Positions 15,203-23,688 of a stretch of 64,000 nucleotides of DNA are shown here, in pieces (position 1 is the first letter of the stretch; each line of letters begins with the position of its first letter). This DNA is from Ruania alkalisoli (lineage in GTDB: Bacteria > Actinomycetota > Actinomycetes > Actinomycetales > Beutenbergiaceae): NCBI RefSeq assembly GCF_014960965.1, contig NZ_CP063169.1, positions 2,699,581-2,763,580 of the forward strand. Reading direction: 5' to 3'. Both the position numbers and the translations under genes were made by a program. Below the pieces are notes generated by a model. That model made no database searches and was not told the origin of the DNA. It saw only the letters and a list, made by a program, of their open reading frames with translations.

Positions 15203-15847
15203 CTACGGCACCCGCTCGAGGGTGAGTGTCGTGACCGGGACGGCGTCCGTCGGGCCCGTCTCGGTCAACGTCATGACTTGGAAGTAGCCGCCCTGGACAC
15301 GGGCGTAGACCACCTCGCCGATCGCCGGACCGAAGGCGATGGGGACTCTCACGGCGTCACCGGCTCCGGCGATATCGACCGGCTCCACGTCGCCAGTGAT
15401 GTCGAAGGTGTTCTCGAGCACGGTCAGGGCCCCGTCGAAGCCTCCCGCGAATGGCACCCACTGCACCGAGACTCCCGAATCCTCGGAGTCGGTGAACCTG
15501 CACTGGTAGGTCCCCATCACCTCATGGGACTCGCCCTGCGGGACGTCGATCCCGATGGCTTCACTCACGTCAGCGGCCGAGAGCACACTGCACGGATCGA
15601 AATCCGCGGCGGGAGTCACCAGCTCCGCCACCTCGCCCGCTCCCCCGGCAGTCTCCGACGCCTGCGAACCGGCGCCTTCGCTCGACTCGTCGTCCACGCT
15701 CGTTGGCTCAGCCGGCGCGTCGCTGCTCGGTGCTGTCGGCACGTCGGTCACGGGCTGCACCATCGGCGGCGTGCTGGCGCACCCGGCCGTCATCGCACCC
15801 GCAACTGCCACAGCCGCCATCGACCGCCGCCAGGTCACCGTCATCAT
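15203..15847 (-). CDS. DUF3558-like lipoprotein
   Basis: 214 residues. A lipoprotein signal ends at the lipobox TAGC (Cys ~23). A low-complexity Ser/Glu/Ala linker follows to ~75, then a DUF3558-type domain: 'FDPCSVLSAADVSEAIG', 'GTYQCRFTDSEDSGVSVQW', 'VYARVQGGYFQV'. The two Cys (after FDP and in YQCRF) are the pair found throughout this actinobacterial cell-surface family and probably form a disulfide. Start may be ATG 15847 or the second ATG three bases later. Monocistronic, function unknown. Confidence 0.75.
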   Translation of the reverse strand: MMTVTWRRSMAAVAVAGAMTAGCASTPPMVQPVTDVPTAPSSDAPAEPTSVDDESSEGAGSQASETAGGAGEVAELVTPAADFDPCSVLSAADVSEAIGIDVPQGESHEVMGTYQCRFTDSEDSGVSVQWVPFAGGFDGALTVLENTFDITGDVEPVDIAGAGDAVRVPIAFGPAIGEVVYARVQGGYFQVMTLTETGPTDAVPVTTLTLERVP

Positions 15848-16015
15848 CGCTCCCCCTCCGCTGCCCCGTCCGGGTCATGCTAGCTATGCAACGCTCGCCG
15901 CGGAAGCCCGCCATCGGTTCCGATTCACCCCTACCCGCGACGATCATCTCTGCGCCATAGTGGTCTCACGTCGTGCTCCGACGACTGGCACGCGCACTAC
16001 CTCCGGGAGTCACTC

Positions 16016-17938
16016 ATGCGCCGAAAGATCGCCCCGATCCTGCTCGCTCTGTCCGCCACCACTGCCCTGGCCGCGCCGGCGGTCGCCGCTCCGCCCGGCG
16101 GGACGCAGCCCATGACCCCGCTGCCCTCCACCGGTAGTTCACCGGTGGAACCACAGCCCGGCTTCCGCGTACTGCCCTACCTGCAGGCGCCGTCGTCGGA
16201 GGCCATGACACTCGTGTGGATCAGCGAGCTGGAGACCTCAGGCACGGTGACCGTCAACGGCCCCGGTATCGGACGGCAGACCTTCACCAGCGACCCGCAG
16301 TACCTGGACCTGATGGAGTACTCCGACGCTGAGCTCGCGCAAGGCATCGACGGACTCGACCAGGGTTCATGGTTGTTCTCGGACAACAACTACCAGCATG
16401 TCGTCGAGATCGACGGGCTGATGGCGGGCAAGACCTACCGATACACCGTCGACCAGGACGGCGTGGAGCACAGTGCCACGTTCACCACGGCTCCCGACGC
16501 CGACCGGTGGAACCACGTGCGGCTCATGGCCTTCTCGGACACCGAGACCGAGCCTGCGGGACGGATCGAGCACCGCGAGTGGGAGACCGCCTGGGCCGGG
16601 CTCGCCGACGGGTCAGCCGACCGCCCAGCCATCGACTCCCTGTGGGCTGAGCGCTACGGAACCGCCGTGCGCTACGGCGAGGAGCTGGTGCGCTACCCGA
16701 TGAACCAGGCTGACGCCCTCGACGCCAATATCGCCACCATCGCCGAGCAGGACCCGGACCTGATGCTGATCGCCGGCGACCTGGTGCAAGGTTCGGGCTA
16801 CCAGCCGGCTTGGGACGAGTTCTGGCGGCACTTTGCCGGCGACTCCAGTGATCTCGCCTCCAACGTTCCCCTCGTGACGGCGCTGGGCAACTGGGAGACC
16901 TACGCCAGCATCAGTGGTGGATACGGCACGCCGGAGGACCGCACACCGGTGGTGGTCTCGCGCAACCGGTACCTCGACTACATGGTCACCCCGGGCGACC
17001 CTGCGAACCCGCAGGTCCGGGACTCCTACTACCGGCTCGACCACGGCCCGGTCACGATCCTCACCCTCGATTCCACGAACGGCCTACCCGACGAGAACAC
17101 GGCCACCGGCATGCTCTCCGGTGAGGTGTTCTCCGGCGACGACACGAACCTGACACCCGAGCGCATGTCGACCGACACCCAGGGGTCGTTCACGGCCGAG
17201 GAGTACGGCGAGGCGTTCGCGGACGTCTACGGCACTGACGCGAGCGAGTCGGATCTACCGGACCTGGGTGAAGGCAGCGCGCAGTGGGAGTGGGCCGAGG
17301 CCCAGTTGGCCGACGCGCGTGCGCAGGGTCAGGTGGTGATCGTTCAGTTCCACCACGCGGCCTACTCCAGCGGTGTGCACGGCACCCCGCCCAACCACGA
17401 GTTCGCGGACAACCAGTCCGGCGTCGCGATGCGCGCCTACACCCCGATGTTCGAGGAGTACGGCGTGGCCGCCGTGATCAGCGGACACGACGAGATGTTC
17501 GAGCGCTCCTTCGTCGACAGTGACGGAGATGGCGTCGGCATCCAGGTGTACGACGTGGGCGTGGCCGCGGACGGGCTGCGCGGTGAGCAGTTGTACCAGA
17601 CCGAGGATGGCAGCTACGAGCCGATCCGCTTCAACACCCACTCCGAGTGGTCAGCCTCGGTCGACGAACCCGAGCTGTGGGAGAACGACACCAACGGCAA
17701 CCCGCAGCTCGTCGACGGCGGCCTCCACTACGGCCACCTGCAGATGGATCTGCAGCGCACCCGGTGCGGGTCCGAGCTGACCCTGACCCCGGTCTACCTG
17801 TTCCCGCTGCTGGACGCCGAGTACAACGTCACCGGCACCGAGCGACGCGTCTACGACGACGTCGTGACCCTGGAACTGACCGCTGACGGCGAGGTCGTGG
17901 CGGACAACTCCTGCCGGGGCAACGCCCACCGGAACTGA
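16016..17938 (+). CDS. secreted calcineurin-like metallophosphatase
   Basis: 640 residues with a Sec signal peptide cleaved near 'AAPAVAAPPGG' (~25). Residues ~50-160 form a fibronectin-like domain as in purple acid phosphatases ('FRVLPYLQAPSSEAMTLVWISE'). The metallophosphatase core begins ~170: 'MAFSDTETEP', 'MLIAGDLVQGSGY', 'VTALGNWETY', 'VVIVQFHHAAYSS', 'VAAVISGHDEMFERS' give the usual five metal-ligand blocks. The block normally reading GNHE is GNWE here, so the catalytic His is Trp while the Asn ligand remains. It is likely exported and acts on phosphate esters outside the cell. It starts 168 bases from the divergent DUF3558 gene. Confidence 0.85.
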   Translation: MRRKIAPILLALSATTALAAPAVAAPPGGTQPMTPLPSTGSSPVEPQPGFRVLPYLQAPSSEAMTLVWISELETSGTVTVNGPGIGRQTFTSDPQYLDLMEYSDAELAQGIDGLDQGSWLFSDNNYQHVVEIDGLMAGKTYRYTVDQDGVEHSATFTTAPDADRWNHVRLMAFSDTETEPAGRIEHREWETAWAGLADGSADRPAIDSLWAERYGTAVRYGEELVRYPMNQADALDANIATIAEQDPDLMLIAGDLVQGSGYQPAWDEFWRHFAGDSSDLASNVPLVTALGNWETYASISGGYGTPEDRTPVVVSRNRYLDYMVTPGDPANPQVRDSYYRLDHGPVTILTLDSTNGLPDENTATGMLSGEVFSGDDTNLTPERMSTDTQGSFTAEEYGEAFADVYGTDASESDLPDLGEGSAQWEWAEAQLADARAQGQVVIVQFHHAAYSSGVHGTPPNHEFADNQSGVAMRAYTPMFEEYGVAAVISGHDEMFERSFVDSDGDGVGIQVYDVGVAADGLRGEQLYQTEDGSYEPIRFNTHSEWSASVDEPELWENDTNGNPQLVDGGLHYGHLQMDLQRTRCGSELTLTPVYLFPLLDAEYNVTGTERRVYDDVVTLELTADGEVVADNSCRGNAHRN

Positions 17939-17970
17939 TCTCCTAGCACCGACCAGCCCGTCCCCCAGCC

Positions 17971-18024
17971 GAGCGCTGGGTTCTGCGGCATCTCTCGCAT
18001 CAGACGCCGCAGCACCCAGCGCTC
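17971..18024. terminator. strong bidirectional-type hairpin
   Basis: GAGCGCTGGGTTCTGCGGC (17971-17989) pairs with 18006-18024 over 19 bp with one mismatch and a 16-base loop. It lies 33 bases after the phosphatase stop. No T-run follows, but the stem is long enough to end that transcript and insulate the next gene. Confidence 0.7.
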
Positions 18025-18096
18025 AGCGCACGACAACCCGCGACAGACGATCGTCAAACCGGTAGGGTCCCAGCATCGAACGCGACGGGGGTTCCT

Positions 18097-19443
18097 ATGG
18101 TTGACGAAGACGCGACCGAGAGTTGGCACGAAGCCCGCTTGATTCCGACATCGGGCATCTCAGGCGCAGATGAGCAAGAACGACGAGCAACATCGGCCCT
18201 TCTAGCCGTGATGTCGATCGTCAAGGAGTTCGGTCTGACTCTACTCAAGCCGCTGGGTGCGCCAGCGGGAAACTTCGAAACCTACATCGAGGTACCTTTC
18301 GACACTGGAGACCGGAAGATCTATCCGGACGGCCTCATCCGCGTGAGCCGCGGAAAGGCCACCTGGACGGCTCTCGTCGAAGTCAAAACCGGAAAGAATG
18401 AACTCGCCGCAGAACAGCTCGAAGCATATCTCGACCTCGCTCGCGAGCATCGTTTCGACGCTCTGCTCACCATCTCGAACGAGATACCCCCGATGTTCGG
18501 TGTGCACCCGACCAAGGTTGACGGACGGAAACTGCGGAAGGTGGATCTCCACCACCGATCATGGTCCTACGTCCTCTCCACCGCAGTGATGCAGGCCGAG
18601 CACAAGGGCATCTCAGACCCTGAACAGGCCTGGATCCTCAGAGAACTCATCCGCTACCTCGAACACCCGCGGTCGGGAGCGATGGAGTTCTCGGACATGG
18701 GCCAGCATTGGGTGACACTACGCAACGCTGTGCGCACCCAAACGCTACGAGCAACCGACCCATCAGTTCCTGATGTTGTCGCACGGTTCGATGCTCTGAT
18801 CCGGTTTGCATGCCTTCGACTCGGGCGACAGTTGGGAACCGAGATCGTCCCAGGACTGAGCAGAAAGGAACGCGCCGATCCGCAGATTCGCACCCAAGAC
18901 CTTACTCGAAGTCTGACCGAAGCGGGCCAACTGACGGGCGCTGTCAAGATTCCTGCAACGGTCGGTAGTGTGCACCTCACCGCTGATCTACGCGCTAGCC
19001 AGATCACGGCGCACATCAGTATCGACGCACCGCGTACTGGACGGCAGGCCACACGGGTGAACTGGCTCGTTCGACAATTGAAGAATGCTCCCGGCGACAC
19101 GCGAATCGAAGCGCTCGTAGCGAACTCACGCGGACCAGGGGCTGCCGAGCTACTCAGTGTCGTTCGAGACGATCCCTCAGTCCTCGTCATCGACCCGAAG
19201 AAGGAGATCAGGTCATTCCGAATCGCATACTCTGCCCCGATGGGGACGAAAGTCGCACGGGGCCGCGGTTCCTTCATCGACTCGGTGCTCGATCTGCTCG
19301 ACACCTTCTATGCGGACGTCGTTCAGCACCTGAAGAGTTGGAGCGCGCCACCCCCGCGACTACGCGAAGCCGAATCAGAACCTGAACCAGCACTCAGTTC
19401 GACCGCACTCTCCTCCCAAGACGGAGCAGTCGCAGAGCGATAG
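18097..19443 (+). CDS. PD-(D/E)XK nuclease-like conserved protein of unknown function
   Basis: 448 residues. Residues ~55-130 carry the core of a PD-(D/E)XK nuclease fold: 'YPDGLIRVSRGKATWTALVEVKTGKNELAAEQLEAYLDLAREHRFDALLTIS', with Asp, Glu-x-Lys and a following helix. The rest is a conserved region ('WILRELIRYLEHPRSGAMEFSDMG', 'TRVNWLVRQLKNAP', 'MGTKVARGRGSFIDSVLD') that I recall from uncharacterised 'stress response' proteins of actinobacteria. G+C is clearly lower than around it: 67 of 120 bases at 18361-18480, against 42 of 60 at 17701-17760. It stands alone between a hairpin and a convergent operon, which suggests transfer. A DNA-cleavage or phage-defence role is possible but unproven. 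Confidence 0.65.
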   Translation: MVDEDATESWHEARLIPTSGISGADEQERRATSALLAVMSIVKEFGLTLLKPLGAPAGNFETYIEVPFDTGDRKIYPDGLIRVSRGKATWTALVEVKTGKNELAAEQLEAYLDLAREHRFDALLTISNEIPPMFGVHPTKVDGRKLRKVDLHHRSWSYVLSTAVMQAEHKGISDPEQAWILRELIRYLEHPRSGAMEFSDMGQHWVTLRNAVRTQTLRATDPSVPDVVARFDALIRFACLRLGRQLGTEIVPGLSRKERADPQIRTQDLTRSLTEAGQLTGAVKIPATVGSVHLTADLRASQITAHISIDAPRTGRQATRVNWLVRQLKNAPGDTRIEALVANSRGPGAAELLSVVRDDPSVLVIDPKKEIRSFRIAYSAPMGTKVARGRGSFIDSVLDLLDTFYADVVQHLKSWSAPPPRLREAESEPEPALSSTALSSQDGAVAER

Positions 19444-19527
19444 GACTCGGCCGCGCGCACTTTCCTACTAGCGTCCTGACTCCTGCCCGGAGTGCTACCT
19501 GGATCGCCCGAAGGCCACCACCTGGTC

Positions 19528-20409
19528 TTACCCGCGTCCCCACTCGAGCGGGAGCAGAAGCTCGGTGGAGGTGGCGGTCGGCGCATGATCCTGTGGTCGT
19601 GAGAGATAGCGCTCGACCACCGGATGGTCGGCGAGCCGGTGGCCCGTGTGCGGCACCCAGCATCCGAAGAGCCAGGCGTAGGTGTCCGGCATGTCCGCGT
19701 ACGCGCCGACATGCTCGAGCACGGCATAGGGACCGGGGCGGATCGTCACCGGTTCGATCGGGGCAGCGTCTGGGGAGAGTGGCCTCAGCTCAGCGGTCAA
19801 TCCTGCCGGGCGGGGCACGCACGCCATCGACTCCAGGTCTGCCTCGGCGGCCTGCGTCGGGTCGGAGAGGTACACGCCGTACATCTGGACGTCTGCCCAG
19901 TCGTAACCGTGGGCGGCGAGCCAGATCCGTAGGTCGTGGAACGCGCGGTCGATCCGCAGGTACGAGCCGTAGTGGCGGACGGCGAGACAGTCGATCTCGG
20001 GAAGGTCGCGAATCTCGACATCGAAAGCGCCTGGATCGTGGTGCGCGCGGGCAGCTCGCAGGTCGGCATGCCCGCCGGTGTGTCGGTATTCGGCCGGCGT
20101 GGTTCCGGTGGTGGCCCGGAACGCTCGGGTGAAGGAGGGCACGTCCGGATACCCGCACTCGATGGCGATCTCGCGGATCGGTGCGGTGCCGGAGACCAGC
20201 AGCGACACCGCACGCTGGATCCGCAGTCGCTTGACCAGGGCAGGCAACGACTCCCCGAACGCCGAGACGAAGACCCGGTGCCAGTGCCTGGGCGAGAACC
20301 CGGCGACCTCGGCGAGCCGGACCATGTCGAGCGGCTCGTCCAGGTGATCGTAGATGTGGGTGAGCACCACATCGAACCGTTCTTCGTACTCGATCCACGG
20401 GTTCTGCAT
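19528..20409 (-). CDS. AraC-family regulator with GyrI-like effector domain
   Basis: 293 residues. Residues ~10-110 hold two AraC helix-turn-helix motifs ('MVRLAEVAGFSPRHWHRVFVSAFGESLPALVKRLR' and 'IREIAIECGYPDVPSFTRAFRATTGTTPAEYR'). Residues ~130-290 are a GyrI-like small-molecule-binding domain ('DVEIRDLPEIDCLAVRHYGSYLRIDRAF', 'PGPYAVLEHVGAYADMPDTYAWLFGCWVP'), the layout of Rob/SbmC-type activators. It is last of three minus-strand genes, nine bases after the DUF1801 gene. The first gene of that operon is a free-standing GyrI-like protein, so both probably bind related ligands. Confidence 0.88.
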   Translation of the reverse strand: MQNPWIEYEERFDVVLTHIYDHLDEPLDMVRLAEVAGFSPRHWHRVFVSAFGESLPALVKRLRIQRAVSLLVSGTAPIREIAIECGYPDVPSFTRAFRATTGTTPAEYRHTGGHADLRAARAHHDPGAFDVEIRDLPEIDCLAVRHYGSYLRIDRAFHDLRIWLAAHGYDWADVQMYGVYLSDPTQAAEADLESMACVPRPAGLTAELRPLSPDAAPIEPVTIRPGPYAVLEHVGAYADMPDTYAWLFGCWVPHTGHRLADHPVVERYLSRPQDHAPTATSTELLLPLEWGRG

Positions 20410-20418
20410 CGCTCTCGC

Positions 20419-20904
20419 CTATCGGTGCCTTCCCGTGTTCTCTCTGGGCCCACCCACCGGCGCCTGCCGATGGTGATACGTGAGGGCTCGTTCGATCATG
20501 GCGGCAAGCTCGGTGAGCGGCAATGGTCTCACCGGATCGAACAGCACGGCCCGCCGCCCCTCGAACTCCAGATGCCCTGCCATCGAACGGAAGTCACTGA
20601 TCAGTGTCGTCCGGCAGTGCACGAACATCGCCGGCGTACCCGCCTGTTCCCCGAGCCGGACGGCCACGCCAACCCCGTCTCGGCGGGGACGGTAGGCGGG
20701 TTGCCCCCAGGCCAGGTACTCGCGAACACCACCGGTCTCCGGGAGTTCCGCAGCGGTCGCGAACACAGCCTCGCGGACGGCGAGCAGAACCTCACGCACT
20801 GGATCGGTCACAGCGTCGAAGGCCGCGGCCACCTCGTGCGCGAGAGGATGAACCTCCTCGCCACGGATGTCCGGACAGCCCTTCGCGCCACCATCAGCAG
20901 GCAT
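20419..20904 (-). CDS. DUF1801 domain protein
   Basis: 161 residues, GGAGG before the ATG. The DUF1801 fold is recognisable: a helix 'DPVREVLLAVREAVFATAAELPETGGVREYLAWGQPAYRP', then 'LGEQAGTPAMFVHCRTTLISDFRSM' and 'FDPVRPLPLTELAAMIERALTYH'. The fold is like that of frataxin/YdhG proteins and often sits beside regulators. Its biochemical role is not established. It lies 12 bases after the GyrI-like gene and 9 bases before the AraC gene, so the three are one operon. Confidence 0.75.
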   Translation of the reverse strand: MPADGGAKGCPDIRGEEVHPLAHEVAAAFDAVTDPVREVLLAVREAVFATAAELPETGGVREYLAWGQPAYRPRRDGVGVAVRLGEQAGTPAMFVHCRTTLISDFRSMAGHLEFEGRRAVLFDPVRPLPLTELAAMIERALTYHHRQAPVGGPRENTGRHR

Positions 20905-20916
20905 GCTGTCCTCCGG

Positions 20917-21372
20917 TCACCGCACACCGAGATTCACCGATACCGAACCGTCGGCACCGTAGTGCTCGTACTCACAGATGAACGTCTTGAGCGTATCGTC
21001 GTGCGCCCATGCCTGCTCCCACGCCTCCAGAACACGTGAGGGGTCGCCGTCGGGCACCGGGAACTGCACCCGTGGCGACGCAGGCACCGAGACCATCGTG
21101 AAGCCGTCGTCGATGGCCGTCGAGGGATCGACGGCCACCCCGATGAGAAAGGTGAACCAGCCGTCCCGGCTGCGCCCCGCGTGCTCCAGGTGCGTGTAGA
21201 CGGCGTAGATATCAGCGCTGCGGCGCCCGGGGACGCGTGCGAGGGTGTCTTCGGCCATCACGGTGGCCCACAGGGCCGGGATGTCGCGGACCGAGGAGGC
21301 TCCGTCGGTACGAATGGAGGGGCCCAGCACGGTGAAGGGTTCTGAGTGGACATGCTGCGGTTCGATGGTCAT
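20917..21372 (-). CDS. stand-alone GyrI-like small-molecule-binding protein
   Basis: 151 residues from ATG 21372; a longer frame from 21414 adds fourteen residues. The sequence shows the duplicated alpha/beta unit of the GyrI/AraC effector-binding fold: 'EPFTVLGPSIRTDGAS', 'IPALWATVMAED', 'ADIYAVYTHLEHAG', 'FTFLIGVAVDPSTAIDDGFTMVSVPASPRVQFPVPDGDPSRVLEAWEQAWA', 'FICEYEHYG'. There is no DNA-binding part. Such single-domain proteins bind or hydrolyse hydrophobic compounds. It is first in the operon with DUF1801 and AraC-GyrI genes. Confidence 0.75.
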   Translation of the reverse strand: MTIEPQHVHSEPFTVLGPSIRTDGASSVRDIPALWATVMAEDTLARVPGRRSADIYAVYTHLEHAGRSRDGWFTFLIGVAVDPSTAIDDGFTMVSVPASPRVQFPVPDGDPSRVLEAWEQAWAHDDTLKTFICEYEHYGADGSVSVNLGVR

Positions 21373-21529
21373 GGGCGAGACCGTAGAAGGAACGTCCTGT
21401 GCAATACCTGACACGTTCGATCCGCGTCAGGGCACGGGCACACGAAGGCGGCCGCACTCCTGGACTCGCTCGCTCGTGGTGAGCCCTCCGGGCGGCCCGC
21501 CCGACCGCCATCACCCGGTGAGCGGCGCG

Positions 21530-22135
21530 TCACCCGATGAGCGCGAGAAGAACGAGCGCGCCCCCGCCCCCACCGAGCACCACCCCGGCAATCACGCTCG
21601 CCACGACCACGCGATGCGCTCGGCGCGATCCGGGCTCTTCCCAGTCGACATCGCGTAGTCCACCCAACGTGTGGTCCAGCCATGCGGTGACCAGCGGCAC
21701 CGACTCGCCGTAGCGCTTCGACGTCTCCGGCGTGTGCAGCACCATGCGAAGCACCCGGCCGTCGCGGCCGCGCAGGACGAGCATGCTGACGCTGGCCAGG
21801 ACATACCAGCGTTCGATCGCGGTGGCCGGGAGCGAGAAGATGCGCCGCCCCCACCGGAACCGGCGCTCGACGGTCAGCCGCTGCGGGTCGAGGGTCATCG
21901 TCACCCGGAAGCTGCACAGCCACAGCAGCGGGAGGGCACCGGCGGCTACCGCGGCAGCGTAGATCGTCCCGGCGGACCAGGGCTGGTGCTGCGGCTGCAG
22001 GCCCAGCAAGACCGGCGGTCCCAATACCAGGGCCAGCGCAAGCACCGGAATCGTGAACGTCGTGACGGAGTATCCGGCGATTCCTGGAGGAGTAGAGCTC
22101 ACCAGCGCAGGATCTGCCGGGTGCTGGTCGGACAC
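21530..22135 (-). CDS. membrane protein with PH-like domain
   Basis: 201 residues. Two close hydrophobic helices near the N-terminus ('FTIPVLALALVLGPPVLLG', 'AGTIYAAAVAAGALPLLWLCSF'), a soluble beta-rich middle of bacterial PH type ('RVTMTLDPQRLTVERRFRWGRRIFSLPATAIERWYVL', 'RVLRMVLH'), and a C-terminal helix rich in Gly and Val. The layout matches small actinobacterial DUF3093-like or PH-domain proteins. It starts 179 bases from the divergent CNNM transporter gene. No function can be assigned. Confidence 0.6.
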   Translation of the reverse strand: MSDQHPADPALVSSTPPGIAGYSVTTFTIPVLALALVLGPPVLLGLQPQHQPWSAGTIYAAAVAAGALPLLWLCSFRVTMTLDPQRLTVERRFRWGRRIFSLPATAIERWYVLASVSMLVLRGRDGRVLRMVLHTPETSKRYGESVPLVTAWLDHTLGGLRDVDWEEPGSRRAHRVVVASVIAGVVLGGGGGALVLLALIG

Positions 22136-22150
22136 GCCACGAGCCTAGCC

Positions 22151-22227
22151 GGAGGTGGGCGCTGGACGGACGGGGCCGCCATCACGCAAGATGGGTTCTC
22201 CACGACCCCGCGAAAGGCCCCACCTCC
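22151..22227 (+). other. possible structured 5' leader of the CNNM operon
   Basis: GGAGGTGGG (22151-22159) is complementary to CCCACCTCC (22219-22227). Between them a second pair, GGGGCC near 22172 and GGCCCC near 22216, could form in its place. The structure lies about 90 bases before the first CNNM transporter start. I could not match it to the M-box or another known riboswitch. Confidence 0.3.
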
Positions 22228-22314
22228 GATGGAGTACGACAGTCCCTCGGCCGATCCGGCCGACCCCTGTCACATACCAACCCTGACTGACCCGTCCATG
22301 ATCGGGGCAGGGTC

Positions 22315-23688
22315 ATGACCATCCTGACGCTCCTGCTGGGGATCCTGGTGATCCTGGCGATCATCGCCGCGAACGGGTACTTCGTGGCGCAGGAGTTCGC
22401 CTACATGTCGGTGGACCGTTCCCGGCTCGGGGCACGCGCCGAGGCCGGGGACGCAGCCGCGGGCCGGGCGCTGACCATCACCCGGCGCACCTCGTTCATG
22501 CTCTCCGGTGCGCAGCTGGGCATCACCGTCACCGGCTTGCTCATCGGCTACGTGGCCGAGCCGTTGGTGGGCACCGCCCTCGGAGAGCTGCTCGGAGGGG
22601 TCGGGGTACCGGCCGCCGTCGGGATCTCCATCGGCACCATCGGCGCCTTGGCGATCTCCACCGTGGTGCAGATGATCTTCGGTGAGTTGTTCCCGAAGAA
22701 CCTCGCGATCGCCAACGCGGAACCGCTCGCGCTCGCGCTGGCCCGGTCCACGACGATCTACCTGGCCGCCTTCGGGTGGCTGATCACCGTCTTCGACCAT
22801 GCCGCGAACGGTCTGCTGCGCTTGTTCCGGATCGAGCCTGTGCACGATGTCGACTCCTCCGCCACCCCGGACGACCTGGAGCACATCGTGGCCGACTCCC
22901 GCGAGAGCGGTCACCTACCGGAGGAGCTGTCGATCCTGCTCGACCGGATTCTCGACTTCCCCGACCAGGACGTCGAACACGCCATGATCCCCCGCTCCCG
23001 GGTCGCGGCCGTGCCCGCCCACCTCACGCTCGCCGAGCTGCGCGAGCGCATGGCCGAAGCCCACACTCGCTACCCGGTCGTCGACGATCGCGACGAGGTG
23101 GTCGGCGTCGTCCAGCTCAGCGACCTGCTCGCCACCGATCTGCCCGACGAGTCACCGGTCACCGACCTCATGCGCGAACCCGTGGTAATCCCCACCGCGA
23201 TGATGCTGCCCGACGCGCTCACCGAACTCACCCGATCCAAGAACGAGCTGGCGTGCGTGATCGACGAGTACGGGGGGTTCACCGGCATCCTCACCGTGGA
23301 GGACATGGCCGAGGAACTGATCGGCGAGGTCACCGATGAGCACGATCACGAGCAGCCGGCCACGATCCGCATCGAGTCCGAGGACTGCTGGGTGCTCGAC
23401 GGAGACGTGCACATCGACGAGGTCGAGCGCACCATCGGCCACGACCTGCCACGCGGCGACTACGAGACGATCGCCGGACTGCTGCTGGACCTCCACGGCC
23501 AGCTACTGGAACCAGGTGAGTCCGTGGAGGTCGTGCTCCCGATCGACCCGGCCGACCTGGCCGACGACGAACCGGACCAGCACGCGTTGACGGCGCAGGT
23601 GCTCGAGATCGAACGACACGTGCCGTCGACGGTGCGCCTGCAGCTGCACCTTCATGATCGTTCCGAGGTCGAGGAGGCCGGGTCCTGA
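22315..23688 (+). CDS. CNNM/HlyC-CorC family divalent-cation transporter
   Basis: 457 residues. The N-terminal DUF21/CNNM membrane domain spans ~1-150 with three or four helices and the motif 'ANGYFVAQEFAYMSVDRSRL ... RRTSFMLSGAQLGITVTGLLIGYVAEP', plus 'GELFPKNLAIANAE'. Two CBS domains follow (~223-335; 'MIPRSRVAAVPAHLTLAELRERM', 'YPVVDDRDEVVGVVQLSDLL'), then a CorC_HlyC transporter-associated domain (~350-430; 'CWVLDGDVHIDEVERTIG'). Members export Mg2+ or Co2+; the 'hemolysin' name is historical. It overlaps the next gene (TGATG), which encodes a second, shorter CNNM protein, so they probably form a heterodimer. Confidence 0.9.
   Translation: MTILTLLLGILVILAIIAANGYFVAQEFAYMSVDRSRLGARAEAGDAAAGRALTITRRTSFMLSGAQLGITVTGLLIGYVAEPLVGTALGELLGGVGVPAAVGISIGTIGALAISTVVQMIFGELFPKNLAIANAEPLALALARSTTIYLAAFGWLITVFDHAANGLLRLFRIEPVHDVDSSATPDDLEHIVADSRESGHLPEELSILLDRILDFPDQDVEHAMIPRSRVAAVPAHLTLAELRERMAEAHTRYPVVDDRDEVVGVVQLSDLLATDLPDESPVTDLMREPVVIPTAMMLPDALTELTRSKNELACVIDEYGGFTGILTVEDMAEELIGEVTDEHDHEQPATIRIESEDCWVLDGDVHIDEVERTIGHDLPRGDYETIAGLLLDLHGQLLEPGESVEVVLPIDPADLADDEPDQHALTAQVLEIERHVPSTVRLQLHLHDRSEVEEAGS

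Noticed and set aside
22136-22314. An M-box or c-di-AMP riboswitch before the CNNM gene
   Set aside because: I looked for their conserved cores (for example GTTAGGTGAGGCTCC of the M-box) and found none.
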